Origin: Pisolithus tinctorius
Taxonomy: Eukaryota; Basidiomycota; Agaricomycetes; Boletales; Pisolithaceae
Assembly (NCBI GenBank): GCA_024663395.1
Contig: JANFAH010000047.1
Coordinates: 434,001 to 498,000 of the forward strand
DNA: 64,000 nucleotides
Direction: 5' to 3'
Shown here: in pieces, positions 34,716 through 46,010 of the stretch
Numbering within the stretch: the first letter of the stretch is position 1
How the letters are laid out: every line of letters starts with the position of its first letter
Program-made: the position numbers and the translations under genes
Notes under the pieces: generated by a model
Told to the model about the DNA's origin: nothing
Databases searched by the model: none
What the model saw: the letters and a program-made list of their open reading frames with translations, nothing else

Positions 34716-37700
34716 TTACTTCATGGACGCAGCTAGCTGCTCGAGTTCCCGAGTAATCAGTGAGTTCGGGCACCGTCTCTTCAACTGCCTATCGACGGCC
34801 GTAAGCACCTATTAGAATTGCGCGACAAAGCTAGTGAGGACTCACTCTAAGCCATTCTTATCTCCTCTCTCCTTGCACTCCCTCCCAGCAGCCCGCCAAT
34901 CGTTACATAGCACATACAACTCCACTCGTTTCGGTGCATCACACCTGACGACATACATTGCTGCCTCTCTGGAGTGGCCGGCTTCAACAAGCTGCTTCAC
35001 GAACACTTCGTACCCTATGGGACTCCGTTTGGACCGTGCGAACACTTCCAGTGCCTCGAAATCTCGCAAAGCGATTAGTGCTCGAAGTTTAATGTGCCAG
35101 AAACTACAATGAGTTAGTATTGGGTGTGCGTGAGTTAAACATGGTGTGTGCGGCATGGCCACGTACCGCTTATCGGGAACCTTGAAATCCGACCTCACGC
35201 GGTCTGCCTTGTTGCTCATGCCATTCATAATACATGCTCGTATCGTCTCAGAGACACTCAAACCAAAGAACTTCGCATTGCCCTGTGAATCCTTTTCGAG
35301 TTGTTGTTGCACTGCCAAGAGGCGGGCATTTTCATCCATCATCTAATACAACCCCGTTCATCACCAAGACGGATAAAGGGAGGAGGGCACCAACCTTAGC
35401 TTCAAAACTCCGATCCTTGTCTTCTGAAAAGAACTTCTCTGCAGCCCTGACCGAAGTAATGATTGCGGTCTGATCCTGTCACGCAGTATGAGCTGAAAAG
35501 GCATTTTTGCTATCAAACCTACTTCACGTACAGTCATCCGGCTGGCTTCGCCTAAAGCGAGAACCGCACTTTCCACACGTCTGTCGTCGCTATAATAGAA
35601 ATCTCGAAGCATCTCCCGGTTTTGTTCTCTTGCATATACTTGAAGTAGTTTGCTCGCTGGAGCTAGGCTTTGTCCGCCATCCTCAATAAGGCGGAAGAAA
35701 TCTCCGAGCGAGAGGTGTTTATGGAGGTGAAGCAAGACGTGATAAACTAGCCTGCCAATCAGAAACATACCAGAAGGAACAAGAAGTGCAGAAGGTACCA
35801 AGATCGGTATCGCCGCTGTCCACAGCCTTCAACAAAGCCAGTCGGTCTTCTTTCATTGTCAGCAGCAGTGGCACCTGATTAGATGCTCTCGGTTCGTGGT
35901 CGAGCAGCTGAGAATAGTTCGACGAGGGGAGATATCGATCAACCAAGGAATACGAGAGCTTCATTGGGCTCCTACGCTTACTTTGGTTGCTAAGCCTCCG
36001 CGACCGACCTCCCATGCACGCCGTGCGATGTCGGCATAACTCACTTCCCCATTTCCAAGTTTCCCGAACTTGTCTACAATTAAATTGCACAATTCTTGAT
36101 CCTCATCGTCTCCAGCTATGGCCTTCGAACGTGCGATTTTCATGCTCGCCCAATGCTTGAGGACGACATCTGGTTTGAGAGAAAGAAAAGAAGATATGCG
36201 TAATGCTAGCAAATGCAAGTTCCTTGCCGTCAGCCGAGAGATTAGATGTAAAGGGGACGCAAGTTGGTATCTGCCAAGAGGGCAAGAAAGTCAGTAGGCC
36301 ATCATAAACGGTGAACAACTGTGCCTCACTGTAAATAAGTGATTGGCATGCCGACTTCGTAATAGTGCACTGCGTTGAGAACTCTCAGTGACTGACCCAT
36401 CGCAACGAAATCGTTCGGGTTGTATAAGTCCAAAAAGCTCCAGCCGAATTTCGCGGCCTGTCCGTGGCATGTGATGAAGTTGGAGGACGCGCATTTCCCG
36501 AAGACTTACACTTAAGAGTTTGCGCTGCCAGAAAGGTTCCCATTCACAACCTGCAGCATCGATGCATTCATTAACAGCAGCAGCAAGGTCTGGCCGGATG
36601 CTTCGGATACTTTCATCCGCTTTCGAGGATCGTTGAGTGAAACTTTCCCATGCGTCGAAGAGGATTGCCGAAGGTGACGTCGATCCAGGCCGGAACACAG
36701 ACAAAGTGGATGCTATTGAACGTCGGAAGAGGAACCACCATAGCAGAGATGCAACGCACATACCAGGTACTTTTTGAATCAGGTCACACACATCCTGACC
36801 CATGACACGGACGCTATCGACTTCCGTGACCGCAAATACAGCGCCGAAGTATAGGTACCTCATATGTACCACATCACTTCCACGGTGAGGATGTGAAAGC
36901 GGTGACCATAGACGTACCGGAGGGTGTCACCCGAAGGACCAACTAGCAACGCAAGATTGTTCCACGTAACAAGAATAGCATCGTTTCCGCACCATTCAAC
37001 TTGACTGACATGGCCGTCTGCACCTGCAGTTTTGGTATCAAACTCGGCCAGACTACGCTGAAAGTCAGTCGAAACGACCCAAAGAAGGCCGCTAGAATTT
37101 AGTAGCCCCAAGAGTCTGCCGTTGGGCGAGGGTGAGATGCGTGTGAACGGTCCACGGGATATCCGTTGATCAACACTTTCGAGATTGTCGACAGCGATGA
37201 TGGTGTTGTCTACAGAGAGAAGGACTTCTACGTGTCGTGATATGTTCTGGTCTGGTGGAATGACAGCCCACGCATGTGGTGGTTCGGTTACACCTGTACT
37301 TCTTGAGCGCGTCTAACTGAGAGTTTAAACGTCGGACAAACCAGGACTTGCTAGTGTGAGAGGTCGAGCGCCTCCCCAGTCCTTGACCTCCAAAAGCGTG
37401 AGCGATCCCGAGAGGGCTACAAGCCCGTTTTCATGAATGCGAGCATCGATGATTCCTATCTCCGCAGCTTCGGTACCGAGTGAAAACTGGAGATATTCAC
37501 CTTGCAGGTCGTAAAGTCGATAGGTCCCTTCTTCGTTCAGCACGACGAGTCGCTCGTCAGACGTCCATCCGAAACGAACGATCTTTCCTTGGTCCCACTG
37601 TGAAGCACTAGTCAGTTCTGTAGCCTCGCACACTCACTAGAAGATAGTCACACTGAATAACAGAATCCCCTCTCCAGCGGGAGAATATACTTGTATTTGC

Positions 37701-37970
37701 GATCTAGATGACGCAGATCCGGCGCGACCTATGGCTACTAACTTCGACGGGTCTCTCATTAAGGCTACACGTGAAATGAGTCATAGCTTGCTGAAAGACA
37801 TACTGGCCACACATACCAACTGGGCCACCATTGCGACATCCTGCAATAACGTAGTCGTTCAGGTTGGGAAGCTTCCCAGGAATCGAGTACAATTGCAAAC
37901 GGCGGTAGAATACGTTGCCATCTGGCATTGCGTCCCACGTAGCGGTAGGGTGTTCGACCACGGACTCCAT
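34716..37970 (-). CDS. VPS16: VPS16, HOPS/CORVET core subunit
   Basis: This shared subunit of the HOPS and CORVET tethering complexes is needed for fusion at endosomes and vacuoles. It starts [20 protein letters not shown] at 37970, with [13 protein letters not shown] typical of Vps16 N-termini. The N-terminal beta-propeller includes [37 protein letters not shown], and [20 protein letters not shown]. The C-terminal alpha-solenoid includes [22 protein letters not shown] helices, [51 protein letters not shown] and [14 protein letters not shown]. The last exon reads [23 protein letters not shown] 34716. Many short introns. Length is consistent with a complete gene. Confidence 0.93.
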
Positions 37971-38226
37971 GACTGAGGACCTTGTAATGAACCAGCTTCT
38001 AGCCCCAGGGTACTGAGCACTGGGCTACCTGCTAGCAGTGGCAGGATGCACGCTTAACGGGTATTACTAATCATGTCTAGGCTAGTGCAACCCCCTTTGT
38101 TGTCCGACTGTACACACTGAGTTGCACGCTGTAGTCGTGTCGGCTAAACATCGATATTGATCGTCAACTAAGTCGGCCGTGGACCCTCCACACTCATTCT
38201 TATCCCCATAGCCAGCTTATGTCGCG
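37971..38226. promoter_or_regulatory. VPS16 / TAF6 divergent promoter
   Basis: This 256-bp gap between two divergent start codons must carry both promoters. An imperfect inverted repeat (TAGCCCCAG ... CTGGGCTA, about 38001-38028) lies within it. No TATA box is obvious. Confidence 0.5.
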
Positions 38227-39968
38227 ATGAGCAAGCCGGGGCCAAAACCCAAGTCGGCCCTTTCACTCCATGCAGGGATATACAAAGCCGATGCAGTCAA
38301 AGTAAGGGCACGTCTTATCTGCACACCTCATCCCATCTTCATCCCTAGTACTATTTCAGGATGTCGCCGAGTCACTCGGAATCACCAGTCTTTCTGAAAC
38401 TGTCGCATCCGCACTCGCCAGCGATGTAGAATACAGGGTGCACCAGGTAGTCGAGGTACGTGCTGGTGGTTACTCGAGGATGGGATGACACTACTATAAG
38501 ACACCCTAGGAAGCCTCCAGATTTATGCGACATGCTCGCAGAACGACGCTCACTACTAGTGACATCGACCTCGCCCTTCGTACGCTCAACATCGAACCCC
38601 TCTACGGTCACACACCACACGCATCCACTACTTTCCGACGTGCCCTTCCGTTCCCAAACACGCCTTCCGCAGGCACTGTGTACTTTGTTGAAGACGAGGA
38701 GATCGACTTCGACAAAGTGTTGCGAGAAGAGAAGATCATCATCCCAAAAGGCGTGAATTGGACTGCGCATTGGCTTGCAGTCGAGGGCGTGCAACCCCTT
38801 GTTCCAGAAAACCCTCCAGCCGTCCCTCGAGAAGACGCGGCTGCTCCACCTTCAGCAGCTCTCAACGGCAAATCGCCGCAACTTGGTCTCGCAAAATCAC
38901 AACAGGCCTCTGCTCCACAAACTCAACCGAATCAACTCGTCAAACAAGTCCTCTCGCGAGAACTGCAGCTCTATTATACCAGGCTTACGTCCTCGTTGCT
39001 ACCCCCTTCGACTGCCCCAGCTGAGACAGCCAAGCGAACTGCAGCCCTTGCTAGCTTGCGCGCGGATGCAGGACTGCAGGCACTTCTGCCTTACCTTGTG
39101 AAATGGATCGGAGAGGGCGTTGTCAGTGCCCTTCGGGAGGAAACAGATGCTGAACAGGAAGGAAGAACGCTCGAGATCTTGTTGGACGTTACAAGCGCTA
39201 TCCTGGAGAACTCGACTTTATTCATTGAGCCTTATGTACGTCGACGTCTGACGAGCGACATCTCACTACGCTCACGCCGCTCTACGTTTCTAGCTCCATC
39301 AGTTACTTCCATCTATTTTGTCCGTTCTCCTTCATGCAAGCTTGCCCAGTTCCCATGCAAAACATCTCAGGACGGCAGCTGCTCAAATGCTGGGCAGGGT
39401 CCTGACACAACATTCGACAACCTACCCTTCGCTATCGCCACGCATCATGAAGACCCTGTTAGTCGCCCTTCTGGGCAACACGCCGACCGCCCAAAGCACG
39501 ACTTCAACAACTGTCAATGGATTCGCAATGGATACGAGCGGGACCCCCACCAGGGATGGTGCTCGAGGACCGCCAAAACCTCTTGGCACCCGAGAAGGTG
39601 CAATACGAGGACTTATTGGAATAGGAAAAGAGGCAGTACGGAAGGGTATACTGGAAGGCGGAGGAGCGCGCATCGTTGGAGAGGAAATTACAGCTTCAAG
39701 GGTGGAGAGTGCGAGCGGTGTTGTTGAAGCCGTAATGGTAAGTTTCTATTCTTTGCAGTCGACGGTATACTGAATCACTGGATAGATGGCTCTAGACACA
39801 CTCCAACCGCCTTCCGATATGCCGGAGACGTTAGACTCCTCAGGAGAAGAGGACGCTAGGCTCATTGCACAGTTGCGTGATTTACTAGGGGAATTCTTCA
39901 CTTCACGAGTGGTCAGTCGCGGCGACCGGGGTTGGGCTGCTGGCCTGGTCGCAAGCGTGAGCACTTAA
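38227..39968 (+). CDS. TAF6: TAF6, TFIID/SAGA histone-fold subunit
   Basis: TAF6 is a TBP-associated factor that pairs with TAF9 through its histone fold and works in TFIID and SAGA. It starts MSKPGPKPKSALSLHAGIYK at 38227. The histone fold spans three exons: KADAVKDVAESLGITSLS, ALASDVEYRVHQVVE, EASRFMRHARRTTLTTSDID, then LALRTLNIEPLYGH. A linker reads WTAHWLAVEGVQPLVPENPP. The C-terminal HEAT-repeat domain includes LSRELQLYYTRLTSSLL, ALLPYLVKWIGEGV and LHQLLPSILSVLLHASLPS. Ends GLVASVST, TAA 39966. Length and domains fit a complete TAF6. Confidence 0.95.
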
Positions 39969-40191
39969 CCCACGACATCGTGCACCGAATCTGTATGTTC
40001 GATTTAGCTTGTCAGTGGAGTTACCGTTCGTCGTGCTTCGTCACCTTGCTATCTAGTCGATTGTAATAATGTCAAGGGGGAGAATGACAGCCACTCCGTC
40101 GCATCTGTATACATTCCAGTCTTTGGGATATTTGGAAAATCTATGATGATGATGAACGAAGCCTTACGTGTGATTTGTTCTTCAGCTATCG

Positions 40192-41296
40192 ACTAACGTC
40201 CCTATTACCCACTCGTAAACACCAAGGAAAACGGCACCGCCAGCCGATATCCAGAGTGTTCGAGGCACGACACCCGCGAACAATGCACGAGCACCTTCAC
40301 CGACATATATATCTCGTGCACGGGCGAAGAGGGATGGAAAACGAGACGAAGGATCCTAGGTATGGGTAAGTATCACGGTTGGAATGGTAGAAGAATAAAC
40401 CCCGAACCCTCATGTCAAGCATGACGCGAGTTTTGAGGACGTCAAGGGGTGTCGTGAGTGCTGCTGCGACACCGCCAGCTATGCTCCCGCATACAGCCGC
40501 TTCTGCGGCATGAAGGGGGCGAGAATCAAGGGCGAGGGAGAGTCGATATTTAAGATATTCATACAAGGGAAATTGAAGAGACGTGAAAGGTATCTGCACA
40601 GTTGGCGGATGAAAAGTGAAGACAGGGCTCTGAGCGAGGATCAAGTCGGACATACCTCGCGCATGACAGTTATTCCGAATCCACGATAGAATCCCTTGAA
40701 ACCGTCGTTCTTAAGGACCAGCTTCGCAGCGGCCAAAGAGGATGCCACAGATGATCCATATGACGACGTCTGCGCGCGTGTTTTGATAACCTCGGTAGGA
40801 ACACGGATGAGACAAGCTGCCTAACAGAACGACATCATTTTGTGAGCACAACGGCACGAGTTCTAGTATATAAAACAGGGAACGCACCACCTCACCCACG
40901 GATGCTGATATCATGTGGTTTAAGGGTGCAAGCTGGCCTTGCATGGGTAATGTCCGCTTCATCAAGTCATACGTCGAGAAGAAGACAGCAGCTATGTGCG
41001 GTGTGAGATCCGACACAAAGAAAACAACCCGGAGAGACTCACCGCCCGGCGCACTCCCTACTACGACGCTCCCGACGCCCTTGTATATCCCTGCAAATCC
41101 GCCCGCCTTGACGAATCCCTGTGCAGACTGCAACCGGGTTTTGACGGTGTCGATCGGGAAGAAAAGCAGGTCGACAGCCGTGCCAGCTGCGCCTCCTGCC
41201 TGTCGTCACATTTGGTTCGCAGATTTTTAAAACAGAGAAAACACGCGCGCGCACTATCAAAGACTGTCCAAATGACGGTCTGCGTTCTGCCGCCAT
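40192..41296 (-). CDS. PET8: Mitochondrial S-adenosylmethionine carrier (Pet8-type)
   Basis: This carrier imports S-adenosylmethionine into mitochondria in exchange for S-adenosylhomocysteine. It starts [14 protein letters not shown] at 41296, joined to [20 protein letters not shown] by an intron with a GTGCGC donor. The three carrier signatures are [21 protein letters not shown] and [11 protein letters not shown]. Other family features are [34 protein letters not shown] and the final [20 protein letters not shown]. Ends [12 protein letters not shown] 40192. Substrate assignment rests on overall resemblance to Pet8/SAMC proteins. It is divergent from the NOP12-like gene with only 133 bp between starts. 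Confidence 0.9.
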
Positions 41297-41429
41297 GGGG
41301 CAAAGTCGGGGAATGGGTTTGGGAGGAAAAATACGCGTTTGGATCAAAACGCGACGCGTTTCTGCGCGAAACTTACTCTTTTCCGATCGGACTTTGGAGT
41401 AAAAACAATACTCAGTGTCTCCCGTCGCC
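41297..41429. promoter_or_regulatory. compact bidirectional promoter, PET8-like / NOP12-like
   Basis: Only 133 bp separate the two divergent ATGs, so 5' untranslated regions and core promoters of both genes must share this stretch. No TATA box is evident. GACGCGTT- and GCGTTT-like CpG-rich words occur. Confidence 0.6.
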
Positions 41430-43497
41430 ATGAGTCTGGCATCTTTTCTTCTGGGGGCTGGCAAGAAACAGCCCATAGACAAGGAACTAGACGGCTTGCT
41501 CAAATCACAGGTATAACTCAGGTCATGGGTATCCGTAGCCAGCAGTGACCGACACGCTCAACAGGTACGTGAGGACGACCGGCCATCTTCTACCACACGC
41601 GTCGCATCGAACGAGAACGAGAACGAGAACGAAAAGAAATGCAAATCGAAAAAGCATGACGAGGAGCGCAAGAAGAAACGATCAAGATCATCCGATGCAG
41701 GGGTGAATGAGGAGACTGTAGCGCATGACAAGAAGGCCCAAAAAGCTGAGGACGAGTCGTCTTCCACTACACATGTCGCATCGAACGAGAACAAAAAGAA
41801 ACGCAAGTCGAAAAAGGATGACGAAGAGCACAAGAAAAAACGATCCAAGTCGTCTGATACAGAGGTGAATGAGAAAGAGATCGCAGCACGCGACAAGAAA
41901 GCCCGAAAAGTTAGTCGGAAGGCGGTCGAGGCAGATCTAGATTCAGACGTCGAAGCGGACAAGGCAGAGAGTTCAAAAGTCTCAATGGGCGGTGGACTGG
42001 TTACGGACGGAGAGGACAGCGATGGCCCATCGCATTTGGTTCACGAAACCCTTCACAGAGACGGCTCCTCACCGCAAAAAGGCGAGGGGAAGAAAAAATA
42101 TGTGCCAGCCGACGAGACTCAGGAGCAAAGAGATGCTCGCACTATATTCATCGGGAACGTACCACCCGAGGTCGCACAGAAACGCGTAAGTTGGACATGC
42201 GACCAACCCACTCCTCACTGATTGCACGTCGTCTTCCTTTCAGCCCTTGCAGAAACGACTACGACAACACGTCTTAGCGTCCGTTCCAACTGCAAAAATC
42301 GAGTCTATGCGTTTTCGCTCTATCCCTTTCCAAATCCCCACGTCAAATCTTTCCCTCAGCCAGGATGCCTCGGGCGATAAGAAGAAGACGAAGGCTCGTC
42401 AGCACGATCGTGATCGCGCTGCATCGTGGCGCGAAGCAAATCCTAATGATGACGACACGTCAAAGACAGACGCAAAGAAATTCCTCACTTCCAGTCAAAA
42501 GAAGAAAATCGCGTTTATCAACGACCATATCCATTCCAGCGCAGACTCAGTCCATGCATATGTCGTTTTCGCGTATCCTAAGCCTGCAGAATTACGGCCC
42601 GCAAATTTACCTCCTCTCCCACCTGTCATGGACCCGTTCGAAGCTGCCCGCCTTGCCGTGGAGAAATGCGACGGAACGATATTCATGGATCGGATGCTCA
42701 AGGTGGATTCAGCCGGTCACTCTGACTCGTCGCCGAATGCTGCTACTGCAACTACCAAACTGGCTATTGGAGATCCCAAACTCACTGTCTTCGTCGGGAA
42801 CCTTGATTTTGCTAGCAAAGAAGACGATTTGCGCATTTTCTTCGAAACACTCGTTCACGCAGAACGAGGACCACCACCACAAGACATGGGCTCGGACGGC
42901 ACAAAGCACGACACCTGGGTGACACGTGTCCGCATGATACGTGATAAGGATACTCAGCTAGGTAAAGGTTTCGCATACGTTCAGTTTGTGGTACGTCCGC
43001 AGTGTGTGTATGCCCTAAGCATCAGTAGGTGATACTGTTCCTAGGATCGTTCTTGCGTGGACGAAATTCTAGCACTTGAACCCGACAGACTCAAATTCGC
43101 AAAGCGGAAGCTCCGCGTTCACCGATGCAAAACGATACCCAGCTCCGTTACACCGGCCGCATCGTCACAGTCGTCGAAACCTCCGCAGATACATACCAGC
43201 TCTTCAATATCAAATGCCGTTCCGAAAGGTGACCCGTCGCTCGGCGAAAAGTTGGCTCACTTGTCCAAGGAGGAGCGTAAACAGGTCAAAGCGACAGATG
43301 CTGATCGACGGGAACGGCGATTGGCAAAGAAGAAGGCGCGCATGGCGTTGGATAAGCAAGGGGTGCGTCACCAGAGCAAGGGTAGGGAAAGGGTGCGCAA
43401 GTCGATCACAGCCCGGAAGTCGGGTGCTGCACCCGCGCGGAAGAAGGGGAGGGTCCGCAGTGAGAAGAGTTTGAGCAAAAGGAACGCGAAGAAGTAG
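41430..43497 (+). CDS. NOP12: Nucleolar RNA-binding protein, Nop12/RBM34-like
   Basis: The yeast homologue is needed for pre-25S rRNA processing in the nucleolus. It starts MSLASFLLGAGKKQPIDKEL at 41430. A Lys/Glu/Asp-rich basic-acidic N-terminus follows, with a repeated segment (THVASNENKKKRKSKKDDEE and a related earlier copy). The first RRM begins ARTIFIGNVPPEVA and is interrupted by a long basic insert, ending HAYVVFAYPKP. The second RRM begins LTVFVGNLDFASKEDDLRIF and has LGKGFAYVQFV. The basic C-terminal tail (KEERKQVKATDADRRERRLA, ending SLSKRNAKK) suits nucleolar targeting. Introns are short. Confidence 0.88.
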
Positions 43498-43799
43498 CGA
43501 CATCGATGGCAGTGTACATGTTTGCACTACACCTATGAGTCTATTACGCGTAGGCAGTAGCCTGTTTGTGTCAGCCACAACGCACCCCTAATTGAAGGCT
43601 TGGAGCGGATAATCATTGAATTCGATGTTGCTCAGAACTTCTTTTGGACAACGGTGCAACGTGTTCTATCCGAATGTTGCCGCGGCCTAGACTCATGGGT
43701 ATGGCCCTATCGTCTGCTCTACATCCCCTACGTATCGACAACCACCAGAATCAGTACTGAAACTGACTTCGCAGAGAACCAGCCACTCGGCCTTGCGCA
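43498..43799. other. short intergenic gap
   Basis: About 300 bp lie between the NOP12-like stop and the next ATG. No gene or clear motif is visible. Confidence 0.4.
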
Positions 43800-45920
43800 A
43801 TGGCGAACAATCCCCCAAGATTAGCAAAGAAGGCTGCCAGGAAGTCCCACACCTTGCCAGCAGACGATACCAGCATACATGCGATATCTACTTCTGGACC
43901 TTCCGCCGCTGAAGACTCCTCGGATACTCCGTCGACGGGGGGTCTAAATTTGACAAACATCCCGATGGGCGGCAGCGTCCGCCCGAAACTTTTAGCGACG
44001 AAAAGCGCAAGGAAAGTTGCCGGTGACTATCGATCTGCGCCTAGTAGGCACTCGACCGCCGATGACGATTCAGATCCATCAACATCGACTAGGAGTGTGA
44101 CCTTGACGGACACGTCCACGCCAAGCAACAGCCGTCCGCTATCCATAGCAATGAAAGCGTCGCGGAAGGTTGCCTTCCGCGACCCTCCTCCAGCGTCCCA
44201 ACGTCCCACTGTTGACTCGCCATCTGGCCATCAAGGCCGGATGCTGGCGTCAGACGAATCGCCTATGCATCGCCCGAAGGATAGGGCCAATGCAACTCTG
44301 GGCAGTGCAGATCAAAGAGGAGGTATGTATCATTATCAATCTCCTACTAACGATCACTATCAATTCCCTATTGTTAAACTGATCGATGTTACATCCATGT
44401 TCTTAGGTCGAAGTCAGGTAACTCGCACTGCAAATCAAGGTGTACGTGAGTATCACATTCAACCATCCTGCTTAGAGGTATTGGAGCACCAAGTACTGAC
44501 GGAACTTTTTCTAGGGGACCTTGGCTATTACCGCCCAACTCGCTCGGCAACTACCATTGATATTCGCACCGTAGAGCGGAGGAAATGGATGAGTAGACGT
44601 ACTTCTAAGGAATTTATCCCAGAGGGTGGCGCCACTAGGCAACGTGTCTCGCGGATCGCTGCTGGGCGTCAGTCTAAGCCGACTCCGGCAAAACAACAGG
44701 AACACACTGCGCGTCACCACGTCAGGGTTTCGCAGCGGAAAACCTACCTTGTGGACGGAAAATTTGTGTCACTGGGGCCAGACGGGTCTTTGGACCCTAA
44801 CGATACAACTAGAACCGACGAGTCAGAAGAATCGATCGAGGAACTACCAGAGTAGGTCGAGAGTCCAACCACCCGTTATGCCAAGCTCAAGTCTTGTAGG
44901 CGGCTAAAGGCTGCAAGAAAATTACAGTTCGGCGTCAAAACTGGTCGGCCTGAAGTGGTTGTGAGGTGCACAACACCGCAAGATGAACATGAGAACTTAT
45001 GCGACGACTTGGAGGAAGAAACCACATCTCTGTATGACACCGGAGATCACAGCGTGGTGCATGGTATAACGGACGACAATGATGACATGAAGGAACCCAC
45101 TCGGTCTACTCAAACAAGACTACCCTTCCTCCGGCGGAACGTGCGACAAGGATTCAATCTCAGATCCAAAATGCTCGGTATTAATCTGACTGATGTACCT
45201 GTAAACCAGTATGTTGCATTCACACATCTTTGAGATACTGCTTAGCAACTCCTTGTCATGTTTATAAGCGCAACTGCAAGACCGGCTGCAGTTGCAGTAC
45301 CCATCATAAAGGAGGATGTAAAACCGAAGTTCATACCTTTGGTGGAAACAAGGCCGACTCCTAGTGTGGTCGAAGACTTCGGGCCAACAGCAAGATATCC
45401 ATATTTACCTGAGTCAGGTGACATGTATTCATGTCGTCCCGGTGGGCCACGACTGTATGATATCTTGAATAGGCTGCCACTTGAACCTTTTGGGGTACTT
45501 TCATGGGTGATAGTAGACAGAGAAGAGGAGCTGTTTGAGCTGGATGATGTCTTGGATGAAGACAAAGTCATGCTTGCATTGTGGTACCGGTGGATATTCT
45601 TGAACCGGTATGTGGTATCGTCAACACTGATAAGATACACTCCTCATATTTTGTTCCACCAGGAACGTATTCATTGCAAGTTATTTCAATGGCGCAAGAA
45701 CATTCGTGACTGAGAATTGGAAACTCATTCGTCAGGCAGCAGGAATAGCGGCTCTCAGAACATGGCTACTTGTAGGCAGGCCTTTACTCACTATCGAAAC
45801 ATTGATCTCAGATGAATCAACCAGGTACTATGCGTCAACAATTTCTTACTTCCTCTGGAGGTTGTCTCTCTCATGCAATTCTACCAAAGTCTGGTGGATT
45901 CAGAAAGTGCGTCAGGCTGA
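43800..45920 (+). CDS. hypothetical protein with three histone H3-tail-like ARK repeats
   Basis: It starts at ATG 43800 (MANNPPRLAKKAARKSHT). Three related segments about 50-58 residues apart contain RLAKKAARKS (residues 7-16), LLATKSARKVA (64-74) and IAMKASRKVA (116-125). Each is followed by Ser/Asp/Thr-rich sequence with LT, so they are true internal repeats. The cores resemble the histone H3 segment around K27 (LATKAARKSA). The long frame meets a single TAG at 44853-44855, then continues in the same frame (SCRRLKAARKLQFGVKTGRP) to 45233. Downstream exons read PFGVLSWVIVDREEELFELD and NRNVFIASYFNGARTFVTEN, then WKLIRQAAGIAALRTWLL, ending SLVDSESASG, TGA 45918. That C-terminal part looks like an uncharacterised basidiomycete domain. 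Introns within 44322-44520 are likely; exon structure is uncertain. Confidence 0.55.
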
Positions 45921-46010
45921 ATAGCAGTCTGTACAAGTGGCGCGATGTATGTAGTTAGAAGGACAACTTCGTAAAGGGTGTTGGCTCAGTCGATACATTT
46001 ACCCTGCTCA

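Noticed and set aside
44518..44620. Histone-fold continuation after the H3-like repeats (GYYRPTRSATTIDIRTVERR)
   Set aside because: YRP followed by basic residues recalls H3, but the similarity is too weak and falls next to predicted introns.
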